A stretch of 64,000 nt of DNA from Pseudoneobacillus sp052180215 (GTDB taxonomy: Bacteria; Bacillota; Bacilli; Bacillales; Cytobacillaceae): contig NZ_CP197471.1 of NCBI RefSeq assembly GCF_052180215.1, positions 1,894,001 through 1,958,000 on the forward strand, given 5' to 3'. The position numbers and the translations under genes are program-made. Under the pieces are notes generated by a model. The model saw nothing but the letters and a program-made list of their open reading frames with translations, was not told where the DNA came from and searched no databases. This document shows, one piece after another, positions 53,232 through 62,520 of this stretch (position 1 is its first letter; every line of letters begins with the position of its first letter).

Positions 53232-53424
53232 AAATAAACGGAAAAATTCCGTTTATTTTGGGAAATACCAATATTTCCTTAAAAATAAGGGGAGTTTTTC
53301 CGGTTATCATATCTAGACCTTTGAGTTTCCGTAATATTTAGAGCCGTTAATCGGAATTTCTCCGCTTATATCTGCTCATTTAGCTTCCTCTATATACATT
53401 AGCAGGAGTTTCTCCGGCTATTAA
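53232..53424. repeat. CGGA/TCCG intergenic repeat element
   Basis: It opens with a perfect 12-base palindrome AAATAAACGGAA-AAA-TTCCGTTTATTT (53232-53258). Related units follow with TCCG at 53299, 53361 and 53413 (GGAGTTTTTCCGG, CGGAATTTCTCCGC, GGAGTTTCTCCGG). Spacings of 51 and 52 bases again appear, interrupted by an irregular stretch. Confidence 0.75.
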
Positions 53425-53510
53425 TTCTCATACCTACACGAAAATCAACAATGAATAATAACAGAGCTTATATTTAAAGAAACAAATTTTATTTTTTTGA
53501 GGTGGATATT

Positions 53511-54233
53511 TTGTCACAAGCTGCACTTTTAACTGTAACACATGATCCAATGGGTAAAAATATGAATCTTTTTAATGAATTAAAAAAGGAAATCAAGGAT
53601 ATTTACGGGGAACTTTATATAACAATTAGCGATGAGTCATCAATAGAGTTAATAAAGGAAATGGAGGCAAGTGGATTTAAAGTGAAATTGATCCCTAAAC
53701 AAGGTGCAGCTCAAGCACGAAGAGAAGTAGTAAAGTTTGGGCTATCAGGTAAAAGTGAGTATTATCATTATTGTGACTTTGACAGACTGTTAACGTGGGG
53801 GAAAAACCATCTGTTTGAATTAAAAACGACAGTTTCAAAGATTCAAAATCACGACTATATTATTTTTGGGCGTACGAAGCGTGCAATGAACACTCATCCG
53901 GTGGAATGGATTGAAACAGAAAAGATAACCAATTTGATCTGTTCTTTGGAATTGGGGAAAAATGTTGATATAACAGCTGGTTCATGTGCTTTTTCAAGGA
54001 AAAGTGCTCAGTTTATTAACAAGTATTCAAAGGAAAAGATGACAGATGCTGAATGGGCAATGATTATACATAGAATGGCTAAATTAAATATTGATTACAC
54101 CTCAGTTGAAGGATTGGAGTATCACGATGAAACGAATGGAATCTTGAGAGTGATGAGTGAATCTGAAAAATGGTTAATCCGGTTACAGCTTAGCTTCATT
54201 ATTAGTGAAACAGCTTTAAAAGTAGGAAAGTAG
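53511..54233 (+). CDS. Glycosyltransferase-like (GT-A fold) protein
   Basis: 240 residues from TTG 53511 behind GAGGTGG. The order LLTVTHDPMG..., a helix-strand set and YYHYCDFDRLLTWG (a DxD-like acidic pair) suggest a nucleotide-sugar GT-A fold; later ITAGSCAFSRKSAQF and TDAEWAMI. No membrane segments. Assignment is tentative; the acceptor is unknown. Confidence 0.55.
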   Translation: MSQAALLTVTHDPMGKNMNLFNELKKEIKDIYGELYITISDESSIELIKEMEASGFKVKLIPKQGAAQARREVVKFGLSGKSEYYHYCDFDRLLTWGKNHLFELKTTVSKIQNHDYIIFGRTKRAMNTHPVEWIETEKITNLICSLELGKNVDITAGSCAFSRKSAQFINKYSKEKMTDAEWAMIIHRMAKLNIDYTSVEGLEYHDETNGILRVMSESEKWLIRLQLSFIISETALKVGK

Positions 54234-54395
54234 ATGTAAATATTTAATCTAACTTTAGAAGCTATTCAGCCATAAAAATCTCGAAAAGGGAACATCTCCT
54301 ACAAGATAGAACTAAGAGAAAATTAATTTGATACATTTTAATTTTTCTATTAAATAAAGGGCATACTGAAATATAAAAAAAGGTGTGTTCTAAAT

Positions 54396-54671
54396 ATGGA
54401 TTTTCCAACGATTCATACGAATTTTTGGGATGCTGTAGTTGCAGTCCCGGTTGTTTTGGTTTTAACACAGCTGTTAAAGATTTTCTTGAAAATACCACGA
54501 GTTTTTGTACCAACGGTCGCTCTTGTGATTGGATTAATCATTTCGGTTTTTATCAGTCATCGACACCACCTGATAACAGGATTATTTATGGGGTGGTTTT
54601 ATGGTTATGCGGCTATAGGGTCATACGCTTCATTGAAAACAACTATTATTTCATATAGAAATCGGAAATGA
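54396..54671 (+). CDS. Small membrane protein (91 aa)
   Basis: Two to three hydrophobic segments (about 13-31, 36-52, 59-79), with a basic C-terminus RNRK. Size and layout are holin-like, but there is no lysis gene nearby. AAGGTG ribosome site. Confidence 0.6.
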   Translation: MDFPTIHTNFWDAVVAVPVVLVLTQLLKIFLKIPRVFVPTVALVIGLIISVFISHRHHLITGLFMGWFYGYAAIGSYASLKTTIISYRNRK

Positions 54672-54734
54672 AATAATGATGGAATTTAACCTTTTTAAAA
54701 AGGGTATGTAATAAAAGTAAAAACAAGGCTTTCA

Positions 54735-54812
54735 AAGGTTTATCCTTAGATATTGTAAAGAAACTAGTGCCTACACCTATAAAAAAAACGACAACTAATG
54801 GGGATAAACCTT
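54735..54812. repeat. Spaced inverted repeat
   Basis: AAGGTTTATCC (54735-45) and its exact complement GGATAAACCTT (54802-12) lie 56 bases apart, immediately after the stop of the minus-strand GerPF-like gene. Confidence 0.5.
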
Positions 54813-55064
54813 CTATGAAGCAGCCTCATTTTGGTTATTTTCATTACCCGGACTTTCACTTTGCCCTTGATCACTTTTATCTGGATCGATGAAACATGCG
54901 TTTATATGGGATGCAGTAGAAGAACCGTCGCCCATTGTAAAATTAGTCCCATTTGTTTTAAAGTTGGAGGTATGGCTATTTTGAAGCGTTTTACCAATAT
55001 TGATATTTGAATTTTGACCCAAACATTTTACGTTTATATGGTTAATGTTTATATTTTGGCACAT
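54813..55064 (-). CDS. GerPF-like spore germination protein
   Basis: 83 residues. Asn/Ser/Gly-rich with INIGKTLQNSHTSNFKTNGTNF and GDGSSTASHIN, resembling the GerPA/GerPF family of inner-coat proteins that let germinants through. The N-terminus is unusual in having Cys (MCQNININHINVKCLG), and the tail is acidic. Confidence 0.6.
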   Translation of the reverse strand: MCQNININHINVKCLGQNSNINIGKTLQNSHTSNFKTNGTNFTMGDGSSTASHINACFIDPDKSDQGQSESPGNENNQNEAAS

Positions 55065-55404
55065 GACAAATCTCCTTATTTATGTTTTTTTAGATAACTT
55101 AGTACAAGGTATGAAATATTTAATCTATTGGTAATAGGCATTTGTGCCATTTTATATCGTTTTTACAATCTTTGATTTATAAAGGAACCTGTATCGTTAT
55201 AAAAGCGAAATCAAGATTATTGCCACATTTAAAGGAATGTATGTCCGCTTAAATCTTTTAACCTACCAATTCCAAAGAAAAACATTGTCACCAGTTCATT
55301 ACGAATACAACTTTTTAGGTAATATTTACTATTTGAGAAGGGGATTTTATCCTTTTAGGAGAATTATAAGATTACTATGTTATTTAAGCGGCGGTGGAAG
55401 TTGA
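55065..55404. other. Divergent intergenic region, nothing specific seen
   Basis: 340 AT-rich bases between the GerPF-like and kinB-like genes. A sporulation-type promoter for the former is expected, but I cannot place one reliably. Confidence 0.45.
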
Positions 55405-56652
55405 ATGTTTTATTTTGGTCAGTTTTTGTACCATGTTTTAATTGTACTTTTTCCTATCTTTTTTCATCATTTATACATATACGGAAAACAACAGGATAAA
55501 CAAAAGAGAGATTTAAAGTTTGGCTTTATTATTATCATCATGTTGTTTTGTACAATGTCTTATCCTGTGGAATATCAAAATGGATACTTATATGATTTTA
55601 GAGTGATTCCAATATTAATCGCGTTTTTATATGGGGGATTTTTTCAAGGATCCATCACATTATTACTAATGTTAATTTATCGATTTATTGTTGGTGGAAA
55701 TGGTTTTTACATTACGTTAATTAATTATTTCATCCTAACATTAATAATCTCGTTCATTTATCGTAAGTTCAAAAATTTTCAAATTCGAAACAAGATGATT
55801 ACCATCAGCCTTTTGTACTGGTTTATTGCTTTAACTAGAGGTCTTACCTTAATGAAAACCGGACAATATGATCAACTTCCTTTTATGTTAACGTTCTCGC
55901 TTTTAACATGGTTAACGTTAATTACGGTTTTCTTTGTCATTGAAAATTTAGAACAGCAAACCAAAATACAAAGCCAACTGCAAAGGGCGGATAAGCTAAA
56001 TGTTATTAGCCAGCTTGCAGCTTCTGTGGCGCACGAAGTCAGAAATCCAATGACGTCAGTATTTGGATTTCTACAATTACTGCAAGGTAATCCGACCTTG
56101 GATAAGACTGGCAAGAAGTATATAGATATCTCATTAAAAGAGTTAGAACATGCTCAATCTATTATTAATGATTATCTGGCACTAGCAAAACCAAATAGTA
56201 AGAGCCCGACTTTAATAAACTTAACGGAAGAACTACATAACACGATCGAATTAATGACCTCCTACACGAATATTAAAAATGTAAAAGTGGAGTCCTCTAT
56301 TCAGGAATCTTTGTTCCTCAAAGGATTAAAGGATGAAATGAAACAGGTATTAGTGAACATTATGAAAAATGGCATCGAGGCAATGGAAAAAGGTGGCCTA
56401 CTTATGGTTAATGCCTTCCAAAAAGAGCAAACGATTGTGATTGAAATTCAAGACAACGGAAAAGGGATGAACAAAAAACAGTTAAAAAATTTGGGAACCC
56501 CTTTTTATTCAATGAAAGAAAAAGGTACTGGAGTAGGACTTACTGTATCCTATCAAATTATTCACTCGATGAAAGGCAGCGTTGATGTAGAGAGTGAAGA
56601 AGGCAAAGGGACCAAGTTTACCATTAAGTTCCCATGCAATTTATTCTCTTGA
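55405..56652 (+). CDS. Sporulation-type sensor histidine kinase (KinB-like)
   Basis: 415 residues: about six membrane helices in a 5TMR-LYT-like sensor (1-180), then HisKA with His210 in SVAHEVRNPMTSVFGFLQ, and a HATPase domain with NIMKNGIEAM (N box), DNGKGM and GTGVGL. KinB feeds phosphate into Spo0F and starts sporulation. No kapB gene follows; a DinB gene does. Confidence 0.87.
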   Translation: MFYFGQFLYHVLIVLFPIFFHHLYIYGKQQDKQKRDLKFGFIIIIMLFCTMSYPVEYQNGYLYDFRVIPILIAFLYGGFFQGSITLLLMLIYRFIVGGNGFYITLINYFILTLIISFIYRKFKNFQIRNKMITISLLYWFIALTRGLTLMKTGQYDQLPFMLTFSLLTWLTLITVFFVIENLEQQTKIQSQLQRADKLNVISQLAASVAHEVRNPMTSVFGFLQLLQGNPTLDKTGKKYIDISLKELEHAQSIINDYLALAKPNSKSPTLINLTEELHNTIELMTSYTNIKNVKVESSIQESLFLKGLKDEMKQVLVNIMKNGIEAMEKGGLLMVNAFQKEQTIVIEIQDNGKGMNKKQLKNLGTPFYSMKEKGTGVGLTVSYQIIHSMKGSVDVESEEGKGTKFTIKFPCNLFS

Positions 56653-56698
56653 AAACAGAGAACTTTTTATACTCTGATAGTTTAATAGGAGAAACAAA

Positions 56699-57169
56699 AT
56701 GAACTTATATTGCAAGAGTGCTCTAAATCAAATTAACATAGCATTAACAAAAACGAGTGAAATCATGGACCAGTTGGAAGAGTCGGATTTACAAAAAAGA
56801 CCAACACCGGATAAACATTCAATTGGCGAGTTATTAGAACATATTGCTTTAATTTGCAAAGCGGATTTCCTGATAGCTCAAGGAGCCACAATCGATGAGA
56901 TGAATGATTTTTACTCATCTTCTACATATAAAAATTTGCACGAAATCAAAACTGGCTTATTGGTCAATTTTGGGATACTTGAAGGAACCTATCTGAACTA
57001 TACAGAGGTAGAACTACAAGAAGAAATTACTTCTTTTTGGGGTGTCACTTACACTAGATATGAATGGTTATTAGAAATTTTGGCTCATGTTTATCATCAT
57101 AGAGGGCAACTACATGCCATCCTTACTCACTGTTATCAAAAAGATCCGAAAATATTAATGTTTGAATAG
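56699..57169 (+). CDS. DinB family protein
   Basis: 156 residues, four-helix bundle type with the metal-binding His set: HIAL (about 48) and HVYHHRGQLHA near the C-terminus. DinB/YfiT proteins include bacillithiol- and mycothiol-dependent transferases. TAGGAG ribosome site. Confidence 0.85.
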   Translation: MNLYCKSALNQINIALTKTSEIMDQLEESDLQKRPTPDKHSIGELLEHIALICKADFLIAQGATIDEMNDFYSSSTYKNLHEIKTGLLVNFGILEGTYLNYTEVELQEEITSFWGVTYTRYEWLLEILAHVYHHRGQLHAILTHCYQKDPKILMFE

Positions 57170-57239
57170 AAGAAAATAGGATGTGAAGGTTGTTCCAGGA
57201 TACTAAAAAATAATGATTGTTGAAAGGAGAAATTTATTA

Positions 57240-57443
57240 ATGCTTATGCCTGTTTGGGTAATATTATTGATCTGTATTATTCCTATAGCAATCTATTTTT
57301 ATTTCTCAAGGAAAGCATTTGACCTATTGTACGACAGTAAACCAATGATATGTCATGTATGTGGGAAACACTACACTCCTATGAAAAAAGTAATCAATAG
57401 TTCCTTATCCGTAACCTGTCCGCACTGTGGAACCATACATTAA
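57240..57443 (+). CDS. Membrane-anchored zinc-ribbon protein (67 aa)
   Basis: ATG 57240 behind AAAGGAG. One N-terminal membrane helix, then a zinc ribbon CHVCGKHY...CPHCGTIH facing the cytoplasm or outside. Unknown role. Followed by a terminator. Confidence 0.7.
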   Translation: MLMPVWVILLICIIPIAIYFYFSRKAFDLLYDSKPMICHVCGKHYTPMKKVINSSLSVTCPHCGTIH

Positions 57444-57463
57444 TCAAATGAATGACTTTATGG

Positions 57464-57490
57464 TAGACCGTCAGCTGACGGTCTATTTTC
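57464..57490 (+). terminator. Terminator after zinc-ribbon gene
   Basis: TAGACCGTCAG/CTGACGGTCTA. Confidence 0.85.
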
Positions 57491-57560
57491 GTTAATAGAG
57501 GAATTTCTTTCCTGGAAGTGGAATATGACTATGGAAAGAATAGAGTTGGAGGGAAGGTAT

Positions 57561-58142
57561 TTGTTTAATAAAATAACTAAAGTACTGGTCATAACCTTTA
57601 TTTTCCTCATTTCAATTATGACAATAAATCCTTCTAATAGTTTTGCTTGTAGCTGTGCAAAACCTCTGGGGGTTAAAGAAGAGTTTGAGCGTTCAAAAGC
57701 TGTTTTTTATGGAAAAGTAATGGAGATTAAAGATCAAAAAGTCAATGATGGATATATAGTTAAGAAGGTATTATTTGAGGTGAAGACGACCTGGAAAGGT
57801 GTCTCTGAATCTCAAATGATTATTGTCACTGGGCAAGGTGGAGGTGACTGTGGTGTTAAATTTACTCAAGGTGAGGAATATTTGATTTTTGCGAATGATT
57901 CTTCCATATATGGTGATACGGATTATCTTTCTACGGGCATTTGTGATTTAACTAATGAATATCATGATGCAAATAAAGATCTATTACTATTGGGTGAAGG
58001 AATGCCACCTACGCAAGATGTAAATCTAGAAAATGAATTTAATCGCTCGGGCATTAGCCCATACATTTGGGTCTTAGTGGGTGGGATAATTGGACTTGTA
58101 GGAACCATTATTTGGTTTCGTAAAAAAAATAAAAGGAATTAA
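57561..58142 (+). CDS. TIMP/NTR-like cell-surface protein
   Basis: 193 residues from TTG 57561 behind GGAGGGAAGG; the earlier ATG has no good site. Signal peptide ending SFA, then CSCAKPLGVKEEF, which gives the N-terminal Cys-x-Cys of TIMP/netrin-like domains seen in Bacillaceae surface proteins. Further Cys at GGDCG and TGICD. C-terminal membrane anchor with basic tail (about 170-193). Binding partner unknown. Confidence 0.75.
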   Translation: MFNKITKVLVITFIFLISIMTINPSNSFACSCAKPLGVKEEFERSKAVFYGKVMEIKDQKVNDGYIVKKVLFEVKTTWKGVSESQMIIVTGQGGGDCGVKFTQGEEYLIFANDSSIYGDTDYLSTGICDLTNEYHDANKDLLLLGEGMPPTQDVNLENEFNRSGISPYIWVLVGGIIGLVGTIIWFRKKNKRN

Positions 58143-58237
58143 AAAAGTATTTTTACTTAAGGTGCGTTTCTAGAGAATATCATTTTTGTATTTTTAAAAT
58201 ATATGAAAAAAATTATGTCTATAGGAGGAAAAAACAG

Positions 58238-58630
58238 ATGGAGTTTAGGACACCTCAAATTAACCTTTATGTAGAAAATTTGGAAGTATCCAAACAATTT
58301 TATGAAAAGCTAGGATTCAAATTAAGTTTTACTGCTGAAATTGAGGGTAAGGAAGTTCATCATGAATTATTACTGGATGGTTTTAATTTAGGGATTGCCA
58401 CGAAAGATTCTTTAAAAGAAGTTCATGGAGTAACCCCTGGAAAAAATGCCGGATGTGAAATAGTATTATGGACAGATGATACGGATTTAGCGATTCAATA
58501 TTTAGTAGAAAATGGAGCAACTTTGGTATCGGAACCTCATGATTTTTTAGATAATAAATTAAGATCGGCTTGGGTGCAAGACCCCGATGGTAATCCGATT
58601 CAAATTGTTTGTAAGAGAAAGGAGCAGTAG
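58238..58630 (+). CDS. VOC (glyoxalase/bleomycin-resistance fold) protein
   Basis: 130 residues, two beta-alpha-beta-beta-beta modules: INLYVENLEVSKQFYEKLGF in the first and AWVQDPDGNPIQIVCK closing the second. Metal-dependent lyase, dioxygenase or drug-binding role; substrate unknown. AGGAGG ribosome site. Confidence 0.88.
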   Translation: MEFRTPQINLYVENLEVSKQFYEKLGFKLSFTAEIEGKEVHHELLLDGFNLGIATKDSLKEVHGVTPGKNAGCEIVLWTDDTDLAIQYLVENGATLVSEPHDFLDNKLRSAWVQDPDGNPIQIVCKRKEQ

Positions 58631-58714
58631 CAGTTAAAACAGATTTACGCTCATTGTTAAATGATTTCTTCCATTTCTCATAAAATATTCTCCGTGTTGA
58701 TATTTTAGTTATTT

Positions 58715-58900
58715 ATAGGACACAGATTCCGCTATTAGGGTAAAAAACATGGTTTATCCTAGTTTATAGGACACACATTCCGTTATTCACTATATTTCTA
58801 TAAAAAAAGCTTATTTTAGAGGCAATAACGGAACCATAGTCCGATAAATCTCTAAAAACAACCTTTTTTCGTAATTTAACGGAACCTGTGTCCTTTAACT
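58715..58900. repeat. Symmetric ++/-- intergenic repeat element (copy 2)
   Basis: Forward units ATAGGACACAGATTCCGCTATT (as two blocks from 58715) and ATAGGACACACATTCCG (58766); inverted units TAACGGAACCATAGTCC (58826) and TAACGGAACCTGTGTCC (58877). Period 51 in both pairs, the same plan as 34448-34630 but placed between different genes. Confidence 0.88.
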
Positions 58901-58987
58901 TTAAATATACCAATACTTTAAAGCATGTGATACTTTGGAAGTAATTACCATATGCTATTACAAAAGTCCTTAAAAGGAGAGTTATGT

Positions 58988-59257
58988 ATGCAACGGATTC
59001 GATTTATGTTGAAACAATTCTTAAAAGAGCCTTTATGGTATAAGATACTAATCTCAACCACTTTACTTATTTCAATCATATTTAGCAGTTCATATTTTTC
59101 TTATAATCCTTATTATCAAAGCTTCTCCAAATTAGCTGCTGCTATCTTTTTTGGTGCATATGGAATTAAATTAAAGAGTAATCGTAAAACTTCTATCATC
59201 TTATTATTTATTTCAGCTCTATGTATATATCTATCTATTTTAGCGATTTATAAGTGA
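58988..59257 (+). CDS. Small membrane protein (89 aa)
   Basis: ATG 58988 behind AAGGAGA. Three hydrophobic segments (about 17-37, 43-59, 66-86) with a basic loop KLKSNRK. Unrecognised. Confidence 0.65.
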   Translation: MQRIRFMLKQFLKEPLWYKILISTTLLISIIFSSSYFSYNPYYQSFSKLAAAIFFGAYGIKLKSNRKTSIILLFISALCIYLSILAIYK

Positions 59258-59353
59258 TGTTTCTTAAATAACTGACGATAAGCTTATGTTTGAGAACTAA
59301 GATAGCTTAATAGCTTTTATCTAGGTTGATTGGGATTAATTTAGGGTTAATTA

Positions 59354-59404
59354 AGGACGTAAGGCTAATCTCGAAAAAGGAGATTAGCTTTTTTGTTGAA
59401 GTAA
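59354..59404 (+). repeat. Terminator repeat, copy 1
   Basis: ACGTAAGGCTAATC...GGAGATTAGCTTTTT ending TTGTTGAAGTAAAG. Terminator-type hairpin GCTAATCTC/GAGATTAGC. Nearly the same ~50 bases recur at 60233-60284 on the other side of the DUF2975 gene. Confidence 0.8.
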
Positions 59405-59642
59405 AGTGGAAGATTGGTTGAAAAAGGAATTTGTTTTTAATTCTTGATTTGTTGAAGAAGGATAAGAAGGTCGTTCCTTTTTTTGATAAAGAAGAATAAA
59501 TTTGCTTTTGATTTTTTTGTGGGATTTCTCGAATTGTATAAGTCCTTAAACAATAAATTTAGTATAAAATATAATAATAATATATTGATTATCGATAAAT
59601 GTTATATTATTATGGTTATAAATTTAATGGGTGGGGTGCTTT

Positions 59643-60119
59643 ATGGAACGTGGAACAATAACCTTTTTAAAATCGGCTTTGTCTATTATTGGTTTTGTAA
59701 CTTTAAGCTTGTGTATCTTTGCATTACCATCACTTGCGAGTTATACAGCTCATATGTATCCAGAGTTTGCATTTTTAAAATATCCTGTTCTAACTGGACT
59801 ATACTTTTCAGTGATACCATTTTTCTTCGCTTTGTATCAGTCATACAATCTCCTAAATGTTATAAAGTTAAAAAAAGCCTTTTCAGAAGCAGCCGTAATA
59901 CCGTTAAGACGTATTATGATTTGTGCCATGATCATTACCATCATTTATGTCATTGGAATGTTGCTAATGGCTGTCTTGAACACTTTGCTTCCTGGGATAG
60001 CCATTATTGGTATAGCAGTCATTTTTGCAAGTCTTGTTATTGCGTTCTTCTCGGCTGTACTTCAGCAATTGTTAAGAAATGCGATTGAATTAAAATCAGA
60101 CAACGAATTAACAATCTGA
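59643..60119 (+). CDS. DUF2975 membrane protein, second copy
   Basis: 158 residues, same four-helix plan and same ending (AIELKSDNELTI versus AIDIKSENDLTV) as the copy at 37054, so the two are paralogues. It lacks the Xre gene that follows the first copy. GGTGGGGTG ribosome site. Flanked by the two copies of a terminator repeat. Confidence 0.82.
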   Translation: MERGTITFLKSALSIIGFVTLSLCIFALPSLASYTAHMYPEFAFLKYPVLTGLYFSVIPFFFALYQSYNLLNVIKLKKAFSEAAVIPLRRIMICAMIITIIYVIGMLLMAVLNTLLPGIAIIGIAVIFASLVIAFFSAVLQQLLRNAIELKSDNELTI

Positions 60120-60232
60120 TTATTATTAATGTAATGTTGGGAAATTTTGAGAATAAGTTAACTTATTCTAACGATGGTGCTCTTCTAGAAGGGGATAGCT
60201 TTTGAAGTTACGGTAGCTGTAATTAATCAAGT

Positions 60233-60284
60233 ACGTAAGGCTAATCTTAAAGAAGGAGATTAGCTTTTTTTGTTGAAGTAAAGG
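60233..60284 (+). repeat. Terminator repeat, copy 2
   Basis: ACGTAAGGCTAATC...GGAGATTAGCTTTTT and TTGTTGAAGTAAAG as in copy 1. It serves as terminator of the DUF2975 gene. Confidence 0.8.
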
Positions 60285-60346
60285 GGCAGGTAGTTATTTA
60301 TTTCTTGAATTTTAATTTACTCTAAAATAAAAAAGGGAGCGAGTGT

Positions 60347-60697
60347 ATGATGATAAAAGGATTCGGGGGAATTTTTTGGAGAACTAAAAATCTAGATGCT
60401 GTAAAAAAATGGTATGGTGAAGTGCTGAAGATCAATTTTGAAAATTGGAATGGAGCCATTATTACACCGCAATCAGACAATGAAACGATTTTTTCTTTCT
60501 TTACAGAAGATGACCAGTATTTCCCATCAGAGCAGCAAGTGATGTTAAACTTTCAAGTTGAAAATTTAGATGACTGTATCAATTATCTTGAAAAAATGGG
60601 TGTTCCCCTTGAAAAGGAAAAAGAGGTTAGTGAATTTGGTGAGTTTATTTGGATTAAAGATCCTGAAGGTAGACTAGTTGAGCTATGGGAGAAATAA
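60347..60697 (+). CDS. VOC family protein
   Basis: 116 residues: FWRTKNLDAVKKWYGEVL opens the first module and FIWIKDPEGRLVELWEK ends the second. Same superfamily as the protein at 58238 but not closely similar. GGGAGCGAG ribosome site. Confidence 0.85.
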   Translation: MMIKGFGGIFWRTKNLDAVKKWYGEVLKINFENWNGAIITPQSDNETIFSFFTEDDQYFPSEQQVMLNFQVENLDDCINYLEKMGVPLEKEKEVSEFGEFIWIKDPEGRLVELWEK

Positions 60698-60795
60698 CAA
60701 GTTGTAAAGATTCGTATTTTATTTAGTAAACATAAGCGAAAAGAGGAATTGAGATTTACGACTCCTTTTCCACTTACAGAACAATTATATCAAAA

Positions 60796-60828
60796 TAAAA
60801 ATAGGATGCCGAAGCATCCTATTTTTTA
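60796..60828. terminator. Terminator between convergent VOC and asnS genes
   Basis: AATAGGATGC-CGAA-GCATCCTATT, T runs on both strands. Confidence 0.88.
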
Positions 60829-60830
60829 TT

Positions 60831-62222
60831 TTAAAAATCTGCATTTCCTGGTGTACGAGGGAATGGGATGACATCGCGGATGTTCTTCATTCCTGTTAAG
60901 TACATGATAAGTCGTTCAAAGCCAATTCCATAGCCTGAATGTTTTGTACCACCGTATTTTCTAAGCTCGAGATACCACCAGTAATCTTCTACTGCCATAC
61001 CAAGTTCTTTAATTCTATTTGCAAGGACTTCTTCTCTTTCCTCACGTTGGCTTCCCCCGATTAACTCGCCAATACCGGGAACCAATAGGTCAGTCGCAGC
61101 AACTGTCTTGCCGTCCTCATTTGCTCTCATATAAAATGCCTTAATTTCTTTGGGATAGTCTGTTACGAAGACAGGACGCTTGTAAACTTCCTCGCTAAGA
61201 TAACGTTCATGTTCCGTTTGTAAATCCGTACCCCATTCAACAGGGTAGTCAAATTCCTTACCGGAGTTCTTTAATAATTCAACAGCTTCGGTATAAGTCA
61301 CTCTTCCGAAATCGGATTCTAATGCATTCTTCAATCTTTCAATAAGTGTTTTATCAACAAAGCTATTAAAGAATTCCATTTCTTCAGGTGCTTGTTCAAA
61401 AACGTACTGAATGACATACTTCACCATGTCTTCTCCGAGGTCCATGATATCCGGTAATTCGGCAAAAGCAACTTCCGGCTCGATCATCCAGAATTCTGCG
61501 GCATGTCGTGCTGTATTTGAATTTTCTGCTCTAAACGTTGGACCAAAGGTATACACGTTACGGAATGCAAGAGCAAAGGTTTCAGCGTTTAATTGACCGC
61601 TAACGGTTAAGTTGGATTCTTTACCGAAGAAATCTGCATTGTCATCCACTTTTCCGTCTTCCGTTTTTGGAAGCTGGTTCAAATTCATGGATGTCACACG
61701 GAACATTTCCCCGGCACCTTCTGTATCGCTTCCAGTAATAATCGGTGTATGTACATTGACGAATCCTTTTTCTTGAAAGAATTTATGAATCGCATAAGAT
61801 GCAAGAGATCTAATTCTGAAAACAGCTGAGAAAGTATTGGCTCTTGGACGTAAATGAGCGATGGTTCTTAAATATTCAAGAGAATGTCTCTTTTTTTGTA
61901 AAGGATAATCTGTATCTGATAATCCTTCAATCACAATTTTTGTCGCTTTAATTTCAAAAGGCTGTTTCATTTCAGGCGTTGGAACAAATTCTCCTTCTAC
62001 TAAAACAGAAGAGCTAATAGGTAACTTCGCAATTTCTTTGAAGTTTTCAAGGGTATCCTCAAAAACGACTTGTACACTCTTAAAGAATGTTCCGTCGTTT
62101 AACTCCATAAATCCAATGGTTTTGGAATCGCGAAGAGTACGGATCCAACCTGAAATTTGAACCGTTTGGTCTTTAAAATTTTCTTGATTTCTGAATAAAT
62201 CTTTTACTACAGTCTTAATCAT
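60831..62222 (-). CDS. asnS: Asparaginyl-tRNA synthetase
   Basis: 463 residues. Charges tRNA-Asn. N-terminal OB-fold anticodon domain (VQISGWIRTLRDSKTIGFMELNDG), then the class II core: motif 2 region FRAENSNTARHAAEFWMIEPE and motif 3 GYGIGFERLIMYLTG, ending IPFPRTPGNADF. It is preceded by a T-box leader. Confidence 0.96.
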   Translation of the reverse strand: MIKTVVKDLFRNQENFKDQTVQISGWIRTLRDSKTIGFMELNDGTFFKSVQVVFEDTLENFKEIAKLPISSSVLVEGEFVPTPEMKQPFEIKATKIVIEGLSDTDYPLQKKRHSLEYLRTIAHLRPRANTFSAVFRIRSLASYAIHKFFQEKGFVNVHTPIITGSDTEGAGEMFRVTSMNLNQLPKTEDGKVDDNADFFGKESNLTVSGQLNAETFALAFRNVYTFGPTFRAENSNTARHAAEFWMIEPEVAFAELPDIMDLGEDMVKYVIQYVFEQAPEEMEFFNSFVDKTLIERLKNALESDFGRVTYTEAVELLKNSGKEFDYPVEWGTDLQTEHERYLSEEVYKRPVFVTDYPKEIKAFYMRANEDGKTVAATDLLVPGIGELIGGSQREEREEVLANRIKELGMAVEDYWWYLELRKYGGTKHSGYGIGFERLIMYLTGMKNIRDVIPFPRTPGNADF

Positions 62223-62239
62223 AATAAGCCTCCTTATGG

Positions 62240-62520
62240 TAATTTTTCACAATAAAAAAAGCCTTCTATCCCAGAAAAAGGGACGAAAGACTAACTTCCG
62301 CGGTACCACCCAAATTGTCATCCTATGACCAACTTTAAAGCTACTTGCTTACCCCAGTCGATAACGTGCTGGTAACGTCTAAGCCTACTTAAGAAATCTC
62401 TTTCGGTTAGAACTCAAAGGTGTTCTTCATTCATGCATCATCACCAGGCTTCCACCATCCCCGGCTCGCTATTGAATATAGCAAAAACTACTTTCCTCAT
62501 CAACGATTTAAAAATATGTA
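62240..62520 (-). promoter_or_regulatory. T-box riboswitch leader of asnS
   Basis: The conserved T-box GGGTGGTACCGCGG lies at 62298-62311 on the minus strand, followed by the terminator (62254-62290, T run). Upstream are stem I features (AGCGAGCCGGGGATGGTGGAAGCC by blocks, CCTTTGAG) and an AAC triplet at 62406-62408 in the specifier position, matching Asn. Uncharged tRNA-Asn should allow readthrough into asnS. Confidence 0.93.

Noticed and set aside
59483..60088. 201-residue plus frame overlapping the DUF2975 gene
   Set aside because: A different frame of the same DNA, with low-complexity Cys/Tyr/Ser composition; the DUF2975 frame has the ribosome site and the paralogue.
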